64,000 bases of DNA, from NCBI GenBank assembly GCA_947469285.1, contig CANIOW010000005.1, positions 1 through 64,000 on the forward strand. Reading direction: 5' to 3'. How positions within the stretch are numbered: position 1 is the first letter of the stretch; every line of letters begins with the position of its first letter. This document shows, piece by piece, positions 34,555 through 44,968 of the stretch. This DNA comes from Gammaproteobacteria bacterium (GTDB lineage: Bacteria > Pseudomonadota > Gammaproteobacteria > Steroidobacterales > Steroidobacteraceae). The position numbers were made by a program, and so were the translations under genes. Under the pieces are notes generated by a model. The model saw only the letters and a list, made by a program, of their open reading frames with translations. It was not told the DNA's origin and made no database searches.

Positions 34555-35130
34555 ATGGAAGCCTTTCTCGTCTCTACTGGTGTCGTCGCGCTTGCTGAAA
34601 TCGGCGACAAGACCCAGCTGCTCGCCTTCCTTTTGGCCGCCAAATTCCGCAAACCCGGCCCGATTATCCTCGGTATCTTGATCGCCACCATTGCCAATCA
34701 CGGCTTTGCCGGTGCCGTGGGGACGCTCGTCACCGTCTGGCTCGGCCCCGAAATACTGCGCTGGGTGCTGGGTTTGTCGTTCATTGCCATGGCCGGCTGG
34801 ATCTTGGTGCCGGATAAAATCGACGACGGCGCCGCCCAATTGGCCCGCTACGGGGTCTTCGGAACCACCCTGATCGCCTTTTTTCTCGCCGAAATGGGCG
34901 ATAAGACGCAAATTGCCACCGTCGCCCTAGCAGCGCAGTTTCACGCCTTTTTCCAGGTGGTGGCAGGCACGACCCTCGGCATGATGCTGGCCAATGTACC
35001 GGCGGTGCTGCTAGGCGATCGGATTGCCGGGCGCGTGCCGGTCAAACTGGTACACAGCGTGGCTGCCGCGATTTTCGCTGCGCTCGGTGTGGCCACGTTG
35101 CTGGGCGCCGGCCGGCAGTTCGGTTTCTAA
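34555..35130 (+). CDS. UPF0016 (GDT1/TMEM165) family manganese/calcium exporter
   Basis: 191 residues, six transmembrane helices arranged as two repeats. Each repeat carries the family signature E-x-G-D-K-T: ALAEIGDKTQLLAFLLAAKF and FLAEMGDKTQIATVALAAQF. Bacterial members such as MneA in Vibrio export manganese. The tandem with a CDF exporter only three bases downstream supports a metal-efflux role. I looked for a manganese riboswitch in the 105-base upstream region and did not find one. Its start is ATG 34555. Confidence 0.92.
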   Translation: MEAFLVSTGVVALAEIGDKTQLLAFLLAAKFRKPGPIILGILIATIANHGFAGAVGTLVTVWLGPEILRWVLGLSFIAMAGWILVPDKIDDGAAQLARYGVFGTTLIAFFLAEMGDKTQIATVALAAQFHAFFQVVAGTTLGMMLANVPAVLLGDRIAGRVPVKLVHSVAAAIFAALGVATLLGAGRQFGF

Positions 35131-35133
35131 CCC

Positions 35134-36171
<1,038 letters not shown>

Positions 36172-36221
36172 GCAACACGCCGCCGGATAACACGCCTCCG
36201 TTGCTTGAGAAAGGACCGTCA

Positions 36222-37478
36222 ATGAACTGGATGCTGTACCTGCAAGCCACGCTCGGCATCGTCGTATTCATCGCGATCCCCCTGCCCTTCAGCACCGCAC
36301 GCCGCAATATCCGCTGGTCCATGGTGGTCGGCGCCGTAGCGCTCCAGTTCGCTATCTGCATTTTGCTGCTCAAAGTCCCGTTCATCAGCCAGGCTTTTGC
36401 CTATGTCAATGACGCCGTAGGAGCCGTTGGTCACGCGACTCGCCAAGGCACCGCTTTCGTCTATGGCTATCTTGGCGGTGGTGACAAACCCTTTGAAGTG
36501 ACCAACCCGAATGCCGTGGTGACTTTCGCTTTCCAAGTATTGCCGCTGGTGATTGTGATGAGTGCCTTGTCGGCCGTGCTTTGGTACTGGCGCATCCTGC
36601 CGACGGTGGTTCGTGGTATTTCAGTGATGTTCGAGCGAACACTGGGCGTCGGTGGCCCGGCCGGGCTCGGCGCCACCGCGAATATTTTCATGGGGCAAGT
36701 AGAGGCACCACTGCTGGTGCGGCCGTACATCGCCACCATGACGCGCTACGAACTGCTTATCTTAATGACCGCTGGCATGGCCACTATCGCCGGTTCAGTC
36801 ATGGTCATCTACGCCGCCATGCTGGGTGATCAATTCAAAGACGTGCTGAGCCATCTGCTCATCAAATCCATCATGTCGGTGCCTGCCTCGGTGCTGTTTG
36901 CGCATCTGCTGGTACCGGAGATCACTTCTTCGAAACTCGAGCGCAGCAAGGAACCACGCCTGTATACGGGCACCATGGATGCCATCAGTCGCGGCACGAC
37001 CGATGGCCTGAATATTTATCTCAACATCCTCGCCATTCTCATCGTGCTCATCGCCTTCGTCGCTTTAACCAACAGCGCCATCGGCCTGCTACCGGAGGTC
37101 GCCGGAGCACCCTTATCGCTTGAACGCCTCGCCGGCTGGATCTTCGCTCCCGTGGCCTGGCTGATGGGCATCCCCTGGGCAGAGGCCACCTTGTCGGGTA
37201 GCTTGCTAGGGGTCAAGACCGTGCTCAATGAGTTTATCGCTTACCTGCAGTTGGCGAAGATTCCAGTGGGAGAACTGTCCGAGCGCAGCCGCTTGATCAC
37301 CCTCTATGCCCTGTGCGGGTTTGCCAATTTTGCGAGTATCGGCATTCAGATCAGTGGCATCGGTGCCATGGCCCCTGAGCGTCGCGCGGATTTATCCTCA
37401 CTGGCCCTGCCTGCACTGCTGGCAGCAACGTTGGCCTCTTGCATGACCGGCGCCATTGTTGGCATCGTCGCCTACTGA
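36222..37478 (+). CDS. Concentrative nucleoside transporter (NupC/CNT family)
   Basis: 418 residues from ATG 36222 (AAGGA at 36211-36215). Hallmarks are TANIFMGQVEAPLLVRPYIA (the G-Q-x-E/S nucleoside-contact motif), FAPVAWLMGIPWAEATLSGSLLGVKTVLNEFIAY, and FANFASIGIQISGIGAMAPERR. These inner-membrane proteins import nucleosides with H+ or Na+. It starts about 50 bases after the CDF stop on the same strand, but a separate promoter is likely because the jobs differ. Confidence 0.92.
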   Translation: MNWMLYLQATLGIVVFIAIPLPFSTARRNIRWSMVVGAVALQFAICILLLKVPFISQAFAYVNDAVGAVGHATRQGTAFVYGYLGGGDKPFEVTNPNAVVTFAFQVLPLVIVMSALSAVLWYWRILPTVVRGISVMFERTLGVGGPAGLGATANIFMGQVEAPLLVRPYIATMTRYELLILMTAGMATIAGSVMVIYAAMLGDQFKDVLSHLLIKSIMSVPASVLFAHLLVPEITSSKLERSKEPRLYTGTMDAISRGTTDGLNIYLNILAILIVLIAFVALTNSAIGLLPEVAGAPLSLERLAGWIFAPVAWLMGIPWAEATLSGSLLGVKTVLNEFIAYLQLAKIPVGELSERSRLITLYALCGFANFASIGIQISGIGAMAPERRADLSSLALPALLAATLASCMTGAIVGIVAY

Positions 37479-37491
37479 CCAGGAGCCGCTG

Positions 37492-37584
37492 ATGGCGAAA
37501 CTTCCCTGTGACTACTCGACCATGAACGTCGGTAAAAGCACCGTCCGACGGCAGGCCATGGCGACTGGCGCCGTGAGCGACTGA
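37492..37584 (+). CDS. Small ORF (30 codons) with a strong ribosome-binding site
   Basis: An ATG at 37492 follows AGGAG at 37481-37485 with ideal six-base spacing and is read for 30 codons (begins MAKLPCDYSTMNV) to TGA 37582-37584. It lies between the nucleoside-transporter stop, 13 bases before, and the ATG of the unknown gene at 37587, three bases after. I do not recognise the peptide. It could be a genuine small protein, a leader that couples translation of the next gene, or the remnant of a decayed gene. Confidence 0.4.
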   Translation: MAKLPCDYSTMNVGKSTVRRQAMATGAVSD

Positions 37585-37586
37585 AC

Positions 37587-38456
37587 ATGACGCGCGCGAC
37601 CCGGCGCTGGTTTGCACGTAGTGTCCTCGCTGCACTGCTGCTCGTACACTTGGGTGCCTTCTGGGCTTATGGCCTCTACCAGCAACAATTCGCGTTCTTG
37701 GCGGCTTGGCGTGAGGGTCAGGATGCCTTCCGTCATGGGCAGCTGGAGGACGCCGCAGCTCGACTACGCGAGTTCGCCGACGGCTACCGCCGTGCCATCC
37801 AGCCACTGCTGCTGCGCAGCGACTACCCAGAGGAATCCCAGGCCTGGGCCGCTCTAGGCCAGGTGGAGCAACGCCGCGGACAGCTGCGACCGGCCGCCGA
37901 CGCCTATGCCCGCGCTGGCGCCCTTGGCAGCGCCGCTGCCTGGCGCGAGCGGCAAGAACTGTTATGGCAACTGGGCGACGCACGTGCCCTGCAGCAGCAA
38001 GGTGAGCAGCGACTGGCCCGCGGCGGCGGCGAGACGCTACCGGCCTATCAAGATTTGGCGGCGGCAGCCTGGTGTCGCGGGGACGCCGCTTCCGCCGTCC
38101 GCTACTGGGAAACCGCGTTGCAACAGCTACCCGCTTGGCTACGCCAACAAGGCCGTCCGGCACGGGCAGCCGATGGCGGGTTAACGGATGAGGCGATGAA
38201 CCTCCATTTACTGGCGGGCACCGCGGCCTGGTTGGCCGGCGATGTGGCACGCGGGCGGCACCACTGCGCACTATTGGCTGCCGCGCAAGATCCCGAGGCA
38301 CGCGCTGACGGACTGTGCCGCGCTGCCGCGGCGCGGGCGGCCGGTAACACCGCCGCAGTGGCAGGAATTCTGGCGACCACACCGCTGGCCGGCGCCGCAC
38401 AGGCGGCGCTGGCCGCAGCGCTGACGGCCGCTACGATCAGTCCGTCAGGCCGCTAA
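37587..38456 (+). CDS. Unknown protein with an N-terminal membrane anchor and TPR-like helical repeats
   Basis: 289 residues. An N-terminal signal-anchor (FARSVLAALLLVHLGAFW after an Arg-rich start) suggests a periplasmic location for the rest. Residues about 45-260 are alanine- and leucine-rich helices with TPR-like periodicity, for example WAALGQVEQRRGQLRPAADAYARAGALG and the similar WLAGDVARGRHHC. I recognise no named family. Its last 20 bases overlap the convergent oxidoreductase gene. An accessory role in envelope assembly is a guess only. Confidence 0.65.
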   Translation: MTRATRRWFARSVLAALLLVHLGAFWAYGLYQQQFAFLAAWREGQDAFRHGQLEDAAARLREFADGYRRAIQPLLLRSDYPEESQAWAALGQVEQRRGQLRPAADAYARAGALGSAAAWRERQELLWQLGDARALQQQGEQRLARGGGETLPAYQDLAAAAWCRGDAASAVRYWETALQQLPAWLRQQGRPARAADGGLTDEAMNLHLLAGTAAWLAGDVARGRHHCALLAAAQDPEARADGLCRAAAARAAGNTAAVAGILATTPLAGAAQAALAAALTAATISPSGR

Positions 38457-39453
38457 GCTTTTCAGCCACCGCCCGCTGCATGGCCTGGCCACGCACCAAT
38501 TCAGCAATCCGTATTGCCGTCTCGAGGGCCCGTAAGCCGTCTTCGCCACTCACCACCGGTGGCTTTCCGTGACGCACGCTGTCGATAAAAGCCTCAATCT
38601 CGAGCAGCAACGCGTCGCCCTGTTCATAGTTGCGTTCGTCGATGCTGACGGGTGGCAGCCCTTGCCCATCCAGAGCCAGTATCCCCGTCTCCGACGCCGT
38701 TGCTCTTTTGCGGATGACGGTGAGAATCTTCTGCTGCAGATCGAGCGACAGGTAGGCATCATCTTGAAAAATTCGCAGCTTGCGCTCCATTTTCAGGCTC
38801 ACTCGGCTGGCGGTGACATTGGCCACGCAGCCATCAGCAAAAGTCAGGCGCGCATTGGCAATATCGATATCGTCAGAGAACACCTGCGCCCCCACGGCAC
38901 TCACCTCAACCAACGGCTGACCCACCAAATGCTGCACCAGATCGATGTCATGGATCATGAGATCCAGCACGACACTCACGTCGGTGCCCCGTGTCTTGAA
39001 CGGCGCTAACCGGTGGCTTTCCAGAAAACGCGGGCGGGTTAGCAGCCCTTCCAGCGCCAACACGGCAGGATTGAAGCGCTCCAAATGACCGACTTGCAGC
39101 ACCCGCCCATGGGCGTGGGCGACAGCGATCAATTCGCGCGCCTCAGCCACCGTGGTGGTCACCGGTTTTTCCACCAATACGTGAGCCCCCGACTCCAAAA
39201 AGGCGCGTGCTACTGCATGGTGGAACGGGGTGGGCGTGGCGATGGAGACGAGGTCAACGCGACCGAGCAGCGAACGCCAGTCCGCCACTGCTTCACTGCC
39301 TGTCTCCCGTGCCACGGCATGACGCGCAGCCTCGCCGGGGTCGGCCACCGCCACCAGCTCTACACCGTCGATAGCGGCATATTTCTGCGCGTGGAAACGT
39401 CCGAGGTAGCCAACGCCCACGACGGCGGCACGAAGAGGGCGAGAAAGGCTCAT
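38437..39453 (-). CDS. Gfo/Idh/MocA-family oxidoreductase
   Basis: 338 residues from ATG 39453. Rossmann motif AVVGVGYLGRFHAQKY, IATPTPFHHAVARAFLE, the conserved VLVEKPVTTT with catalytic Lys, and the histidine-bearing LDLMIHDIDLVQHL. Family members oxidise or reduce sugar nucleotides or inositols with NAD(P). Similar stand-alone genes occur beside lipid A genes in other Gammaproteobacteria, but none of those lie here, so the substrate is open. It converges with the TPR-like gene, overlapping by 20 bases. Confidence 0.88.
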   Translation of the reverse strand: MSLSRPLRAAVVGVGYLGRFHAQKYAAIDGVELVAVADPGEAARHAVARETGSEAVADWRSLLGRVDLVSIATPTPFHHAVARAFLESGAHVLVEKPVTTTVAEARELIAVAHAHGRVLQVGHLERFNPAVLALEGLLTRPRFLESHRLAPFKTRGTDVSVVLDLMIHDIDLVQHLVGQPLVEVSAVGAQVFSDDIDIANARLTFADGCVANVTASRVSLKMERKLRIFQDDAYLSLDLQQKILTVIRKRATASETGILALDGQGLPPVSIDERNYEQGDALLLEIEAFIDSVRHGKPPVVSGEDGLRALETAIRIAELVRGQAMQRAVAEKLSGLTD

Positions 39454-39549
39454 ACAGAAAACTCCGTCAGACAGTAGCAAGCGGTCACTCACCGCAGAAA
39501 TAGGCCCGCAGGGATTATACGGCGCGCCGCGTTGCGGTACCCTTGACGC

Positions 39550-39858
39550 ATGTCATCACGTTCATGGCTTTCCCGTCTGGCTGCCGGTTCCCCTCGGGAA
39601 CGCGAGTGGCGCTGGTTCCGTCTGCTGGCCGGTTTCGGACTGTTGCTGCTGCCACTTTGCGTATTTCTAGCCGGTCGGGTGACCCTTGGCGCCTATGAAG
39701 GCAGCGGCCTCCTCAGCTTCCTTGGTACCTTCTACGGAGATCTGCTGGTGCTCCGGCCCGCCGCCTGGGGACTGGTACTCGGTCCGTGGCTGCTGTTTCA
39801 GGGGATCCGCCTGACCAGCCGTCCGGCCCGCCGCTTGAGGCGCAGTCGCCGCCGCTGA
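39550..39858 (+). CDS. Small two-helix membrane protein of unknown function
   Basis: 102 residues. Two hydrophobic segments (LLAGFGLLLLPLCVFLAG and LRPAAWGLVLGPWLLFQGIRL) are joined by GAYEGSGLLSFLGTFYGDLL, and both termini are rich in arginine, so both ends should be cytoplasmic. The C-terminus is RRLRRSRRR. I do not recognise a family. Codon use and GC content match the surroundings. It is divergent from the oxidoreductase. Confidence 0.6.
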   Translation: MSSRSWLSRLAAGSPREREWRWFRLLAGFGLLLLPLCVFLAGRVTLGAYEGSGLLSFLGTFYGDLLVLRPAAWGLVLGPWLLFQGIRLTSRPARRLRRSRRR

Positions 39859-39917
39859 AGCCCCCCAGCGGATTGCTCACCGATTCGCGTGCCTGTCGCG
39901 CCGCAATCCACGACAAC

Positions 39918-39933
39918 GTCTGCAAGTGCAGAC
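39918..39933 (+). other. Hairpin in the 211-base spacer 39859-40069
   Basis: GTCTGC (39918-39923), loop AAGT and GCAGAC (39928-39933) form a perfect six-base-pair stem followed by a weak T patch (acttctt), a possible factor-independent terminator for the small membrane gene. Further along, TAGGGAG at about 40010 and CTCCTA about 20 bases on can pair with one bulge. No gene or named RNA family is recognised in the spacer. Confidence 0.35.
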
Positions 39934-40069
39934 ACTTCTTGAGCGACAACCCCTGTCGTCAATGGCCTTTTCACGGCAACGTGAACGCCGTCTCACTTGC
40001 TTCCTGCTAGGGAGTAGAGGCTTGGCTCCTACACAAAAGATTCACGCCACTGCCTTCAGGAGCGAAGCC

Positions 40070-40474
40070 ATGAACCACGCACACTCCACACCACCGGCTA
40101 CTAACGCTCCTGACCGGCACTACGTTGTAGCACTCGGCTTGCTACTGCTTGGCCTTAGCTTGCATGCCAGCGCCGCACCCGGATTAATGCTGGCCAGTGA
40201 ACCGGCCATCGTCGCTGCCAACTCCCTGTCGGCGCTGGATGGCACGCATGATGCCCGTTTGCAGACCTTGCCTTATGCCGACGACGGCGCCCCCAAACAC
40301 TGGATTGGTGGGCTGCGCCACCTGTCGCTCGTCACCCTCTGGCAAAACCGCCGCGCGACCTTGTTCGTGGGCGTCGATCGTCGCGGCGTCGCCGGGCTAC
40401 ACCTGCAACGGCGTGAACAAGGCGAGGCCGAATTACCCGCGCTGCAACTGGCTTCAAGCTTCGCTGCCCGCTAA
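40070..40474 (+). CDS. Small exported protein of unknown function
   Basis: 134 residues from ATG 40070, which follows AGGAG at 40058-40062. An N-terminal polar stretch, then YVVALGLLLLGLSLHASAAPG, makes a likely signal peptide cut after ASA. The mature 95 residues carry no motif I know (LRHLSLVTLWQNRRATLFVGVDRRGVAG). The longer in-frame ORF reaching 39926 lacks a ribosome-binding site and is rejected as the start. Confidence 0.6.
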   Translation: MNHAHSTPPATNAPDRHYVVALGLLLLGLSLHASAAPGLMLASEPAIVAANSLSALDGTHDARLQTLPYADDGAPKHWIGGLRHLSLVTLWQNRRATLFVGVDRRGVAGLHLQRREQGEAELPALQLASSFAAR

Positions 40475-40498
40475 AACGGCGTCGCCTCAATGCCGACG

Positions 40499-42193
<1,695 letters not shown>

Positions 42194-42275
42194 GACGTGT
42201 CCTATTAGAGGGCTGGAAACGACTTGACGATGGAACCTTTGGACAGCGGCGGAGTCCATCTGCACGAGGCAGCAC

Positions 42276-42572
42276 TCACCCTTGGCGTTTTGGCCAATAC
42301 AGCCAGGCGACCACCACCAGCCAGGCATACAAGCCCGCCTGCGCATACCAGCGCCAGGCCCGGTGGCGAATCAGCCCGTAAAACGCCGCCACAGAAACCA
42401 CGGCCAAGGTGGTAAACAGGCCAAGACTGCGCAGCAGGGTGGGATGTTCGCTGGCGAGCCGGGGATACTCGCTCCCGAGAATAACGAACACCGCCAGCAC
42501 CATGGCCAGACCGGTGGCAATGGCAATGGCCGATCCCATCAGGATGGCAGTCAGAGCGGCAAGAGGAGACAT
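42276..42572 (-). CDS. Small membrane protein of unknown function
   Basis: 98 residues with three hydrophobic segments: AALTAILMGSAIAIATGLAMVLAVFVIL, SLGLFTTLAVVSVAAFYGLI, and WYAQAGLYAWLVVVAWLYW. No catalytic motif or known family is apparent. It lies 82 bases upstream of the M28 peptidase on the same strand and is divergent from prc; it may be co-transcribed with the peptidase gene. Confidence 0.65.
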   Translation of the reverse strand: MSPLAALTAILMGSAIAIATGLAMVLAVFVILGSEYPRLASEHPTLLRSLGLFTTLAVVSVAAFYGLIRHRAWRWYAQAGLYAWLVVVAWLYWPKRQG

Positions 42573-42667
42573 GTTGATGACCCAGTTCCGTGATGAAAAT
42601 CTCCGGTCGGAAGCCGGCCTGCAACGGACGCTTGAATGCGTCCGTCTATCCCCGTAGCTTACCCGGT

Positions 42668-44869
42668 ATGCAGACTCAGAAATCCCCCTCAGGTTCCCGC
42701 CGCGCCCATCCGGTGCTGCGCCTCGCTATTGTCGCCCCTGCCGCTGCCGTGGTGGTGCTGTTGTTCGCCGGTTCTACACCGCCGCCTTCAGCCGTCGCCA
42801 GCCCGGCCATCGCGGTCACGCTCCCCGCCGGCGCCCTCACGCCCGCCGACCGCCATCGGCGTGTCGCACGTTTGGCCGCGCAGGTTATCGAACGCAGTCA
42901 CTTCAGTCAGATCAAGCTGGATGACACCCTGTCCGGGGAAACACTAGATACCTACATCGACATGTTGGACGGAAACCGTAGCTACTTCCTCGCCAGCGAC
43001 ATTGCCGAATTTTCCCGCTACCGCACCGAACTCGACGATGCCGTGCGCAGCGGCCGGGTAGAGCCCGCCTTCGTCATTTTCGAACGCTACCGCGAACGTA
43101 ACCGTGCCGCGCTCGCCAGTGCGCTGCGTTTCCTTGCCACCGAACCAGACTTTACCCTTGAAGAGTCCTTTACCTTTGATCGCAGCAAAACACCGTGGCC
43201 GCAAACGCAGGCGGAACTCGACGACCTATGGCGCCGCCGCGTCAAGAATGACGCCCTGTCGCTGCTGCTGACCGGGAAGACCTGGGCAGAGACACACGAC
43301 TTGCTACAAAAACGCTACGAGCGTCTGCAAAAGCGTAGCGAACAAGTCTCCACTGATGACGTCTTCGAGGGCTTCATGAATGCCTTAGCGCACGTCTATG
43401 ATCCTCATTCCAACTATTTTTCGCCGCGTTCAAGCGAGGAATACAACATCGCCATGCGCCTGTCGTATCAGGGAATTGGCGCTTCACTGCAGACCGTGGA
43501 TGAATTTGTCACCATCATGAACATCATTCCAGGTGGCCCGGCAGCCAAGGCTGGAATCCTGAAGGCCAACGACCGCATCACCGCCGTGGGCCAAGGCAAA
43601 GCCGGCGATATGGTGGACGTGGTTGGATGGCGACTGGACGACGTCGTACAGCTGATTCGCGGCCCCCAGGACAGCCTGGTGCGCCTGTCGATCTTGCCTG
43701 CCGGTGCGAACCCCGGCAGCCCGGAAGTCATTCAACTCTACGTCCGCGGTACGGTCACGCTCGAAGCACAGGCCGCGCAGAAAAAGCCGCTACAGACCCG
43801 CGAAGAAAACGGCAAGTTGCTCAAGGTCGGCATCATCGACGTGCCGAGTTTTTATCAGGATTACGACGCCCGTGCCGCCGGCAAGAGCGACTATCGCAGC
43901 ACCACCCGTGACGTCGAGCGGCTCATCAAGGAACTGCAGGCAGAAGGCATGCAGGCACTCGTGCTCGACCTGCGTGGCAATGGTGGCGGCCTGCTGACCG
44001 AAGCTGCTGGGCTGGTGGGACTGTTCGTCCCGGAAGGCCCTGTGGTGCAGCTGAAGGAAACAGGTGGACACACCGAAGTACTGGACGATCCGGAGCCTGG
44101 CGTGCTCTGGGCCGGGCCGGTCAGTGTGCTCGTTGACCGCAGCAGTGCCTCGGCCTCAGAAATTTTCGCTGGCGCCATTCAAGACTACAGCCGCGGGCTC
44201 ATCCTCGGCCAACAGACCTTTGGCAAGGGCACCGTCCAGAATATGTTTGCTCTTGACCGTTGGGCCCTCGGCCCGGACGCTGGCTTTGGGCAACTGACGG
44301 TCACCATCGGCAAGTACTACCGTATCTCCGGCGAGAGCACCCAGAACCGCGGGGTTTCACCGGACATCGCCCTGCCCTCCGCCATCGATCCGACGGACAT
44401 GGGCGAGAGCGTCATGGACCACGCGCTCCCCTGGGACCGTATTCCCGCCGCTGCCGATTACCATGCGCCCGCCTCATCCCTGCAGCCTGCCGCAGTGCCC
44501 TTGGCCCGCGCCTCACAGGCCAGACTGACCAGCGACCCGGATCTACAGGCCTTGCAGGCAGACCTCGCAGCGATCGCGCGCCTGCGCAAAGAAAAGGCCG
44601 TCTCGCTCAATCTGGTGCATCGCCAGGCAGAACGTGATGGCCTAGAGGCTGAACGTCTGACGCGGGAAAATACCCGCCGCGCCGCCCACGGCGAAGCAGC
44701 GCTGAAGGACATAGCCGCCTTGGCGACCCTCGAGCCACCCGACACCTTGCTCAATGAAGCGGTGCGGATCACGGCAGACTGGGCAGCACAACTAGCCACG
44801 CCGGCCACCCCGCCACCGCCACCACCACCGCCACCGATCACCAAAATGCAGGCAAGAGCAACGCGGTAG
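42668..44869 (+). CDS. prc: Carboxy-terminal processing (tail-specific) protease
   Basis: 733 residues from ATG 42668 (E. coli Prc is 682). A signal-anchor (LRLAIVAPAAAVVVLLFAGS) is followed by the Prc N-terminal domain (YIDMLDGNRSYFLASDI). A PDZ domain is at about 260-345 (LQTVDEFVTIMNIIPGGPAAKAGIL). The S41 catalytic domain has the nucleophile region DRSSASASEIFAG at about residue 494 and the general-base lysine in FGKGTVQ near 519. It degrades periplasmic proteins with nonpolar C-termini and can process lipoproteins or cell-wall hydrolases. The C-terminus is a proline run (about ten prolines) absent from E. coli. Divergent from the small membrane gene. Confidence 0.94.
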   Translation: MQTQKSPSGSRRAHPVLRLAIVAPAAAVVVLLFAGSTPPPSAVASPAIAVTLPAGALTPADRHRRVARLAAQVIERSHFSQIKLDDTLSGETLDTYIDMLDGNRSYFLASDIAEFSRYRTELDDAVRSGRVEPAFVIFERYRERNRAALASALRFLATEPDFTLEESFTFDRSKTPWPQTQAELDDLWRRRVKNDALSLLLTGKTWAETHDLLQKRYERLQKRSEQVSTDDVFEGFMNALAHVYDPHSNYFSPRSSEEYNIAMRLSYQGIGASLQTVDEFVTIMNIIPGGPAAKAGILKANDRITAVGQGKAGDMVDVVGWRLDDVVQLIRGPQDSLVRLSILPAGANPGSPEVIQLYVRGTVTLEAQAAQKKPLQTREENGKLLKVGIIDVPSFYQDYDARAAGKSDYRSTTRDVERLIKELQAEGMQALVLDLRGNGGGLLTEAAGLVGLFVPEGPVVQLKETGGHTEVLDDPEPGVLWAGPVSVLVDRSSASASEIFAGAIQDYSRGLILGQQTFGKGTVQNMFALDRWALGPDAGFGQLTVTIGKYYRISGESTQNRGVSPDIALPSAIDPTDMGESVMDHALPWDRIPAAADYHAPASSLQPAAVPLARASQARLTSDPDLQALQADLAAIARLRKEKAVSLNLVHRQAERDGLEAERLTRENTRRAAHGEAALKDIAALATLEPPDTLLNEAVRITADWAAQLATPATPPPPPPPPPITKMQARATR

Positions 44870-44896
44870 GTAGAAATAATGTCAACATTACTGGTG

Positions 44897-44931
44897 TTAT
44901 AGTTGACTACAACACTATAAGTACTTAAGAT
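44897..44931 (+). promoter_or_regulatory. Sigma-70 promoter overlapped by a palindromic operator, for the RND efflux operon
   Basis: TTGACT (44903-44908) and TAAGAT (44926-44931), 17 bases apart, fit a vegetative promoter. An inverted repeat TTATAGT (44897-44903) / ACTATAA (44914-44920), ten bases apart, encloses the -35. A second pair, GTCAAC (44881-44886) and GTTGAC (44902-44907), overlaps it. This AT-rich island in GC-rich DNA is the type of site used by TetR- or MarR-type repressors of efflux operons. No such repressor gene is adjacent. Confidence 0.7.
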
Positions 44932-44968
44932 GCGGCCATCACCTCGTTCTGCTCAGTAGGCCAGCGTC

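Noticed and set aside
40005-40045. Possible manganese (yybP-ykoY) riboswitch, because of TAGGGAGTAG
   Set aside because: Only the short GGGAGTAG-like part matches. The second conserved block is missing and the downstream gene is a small secreted protein, not a metal transporter.
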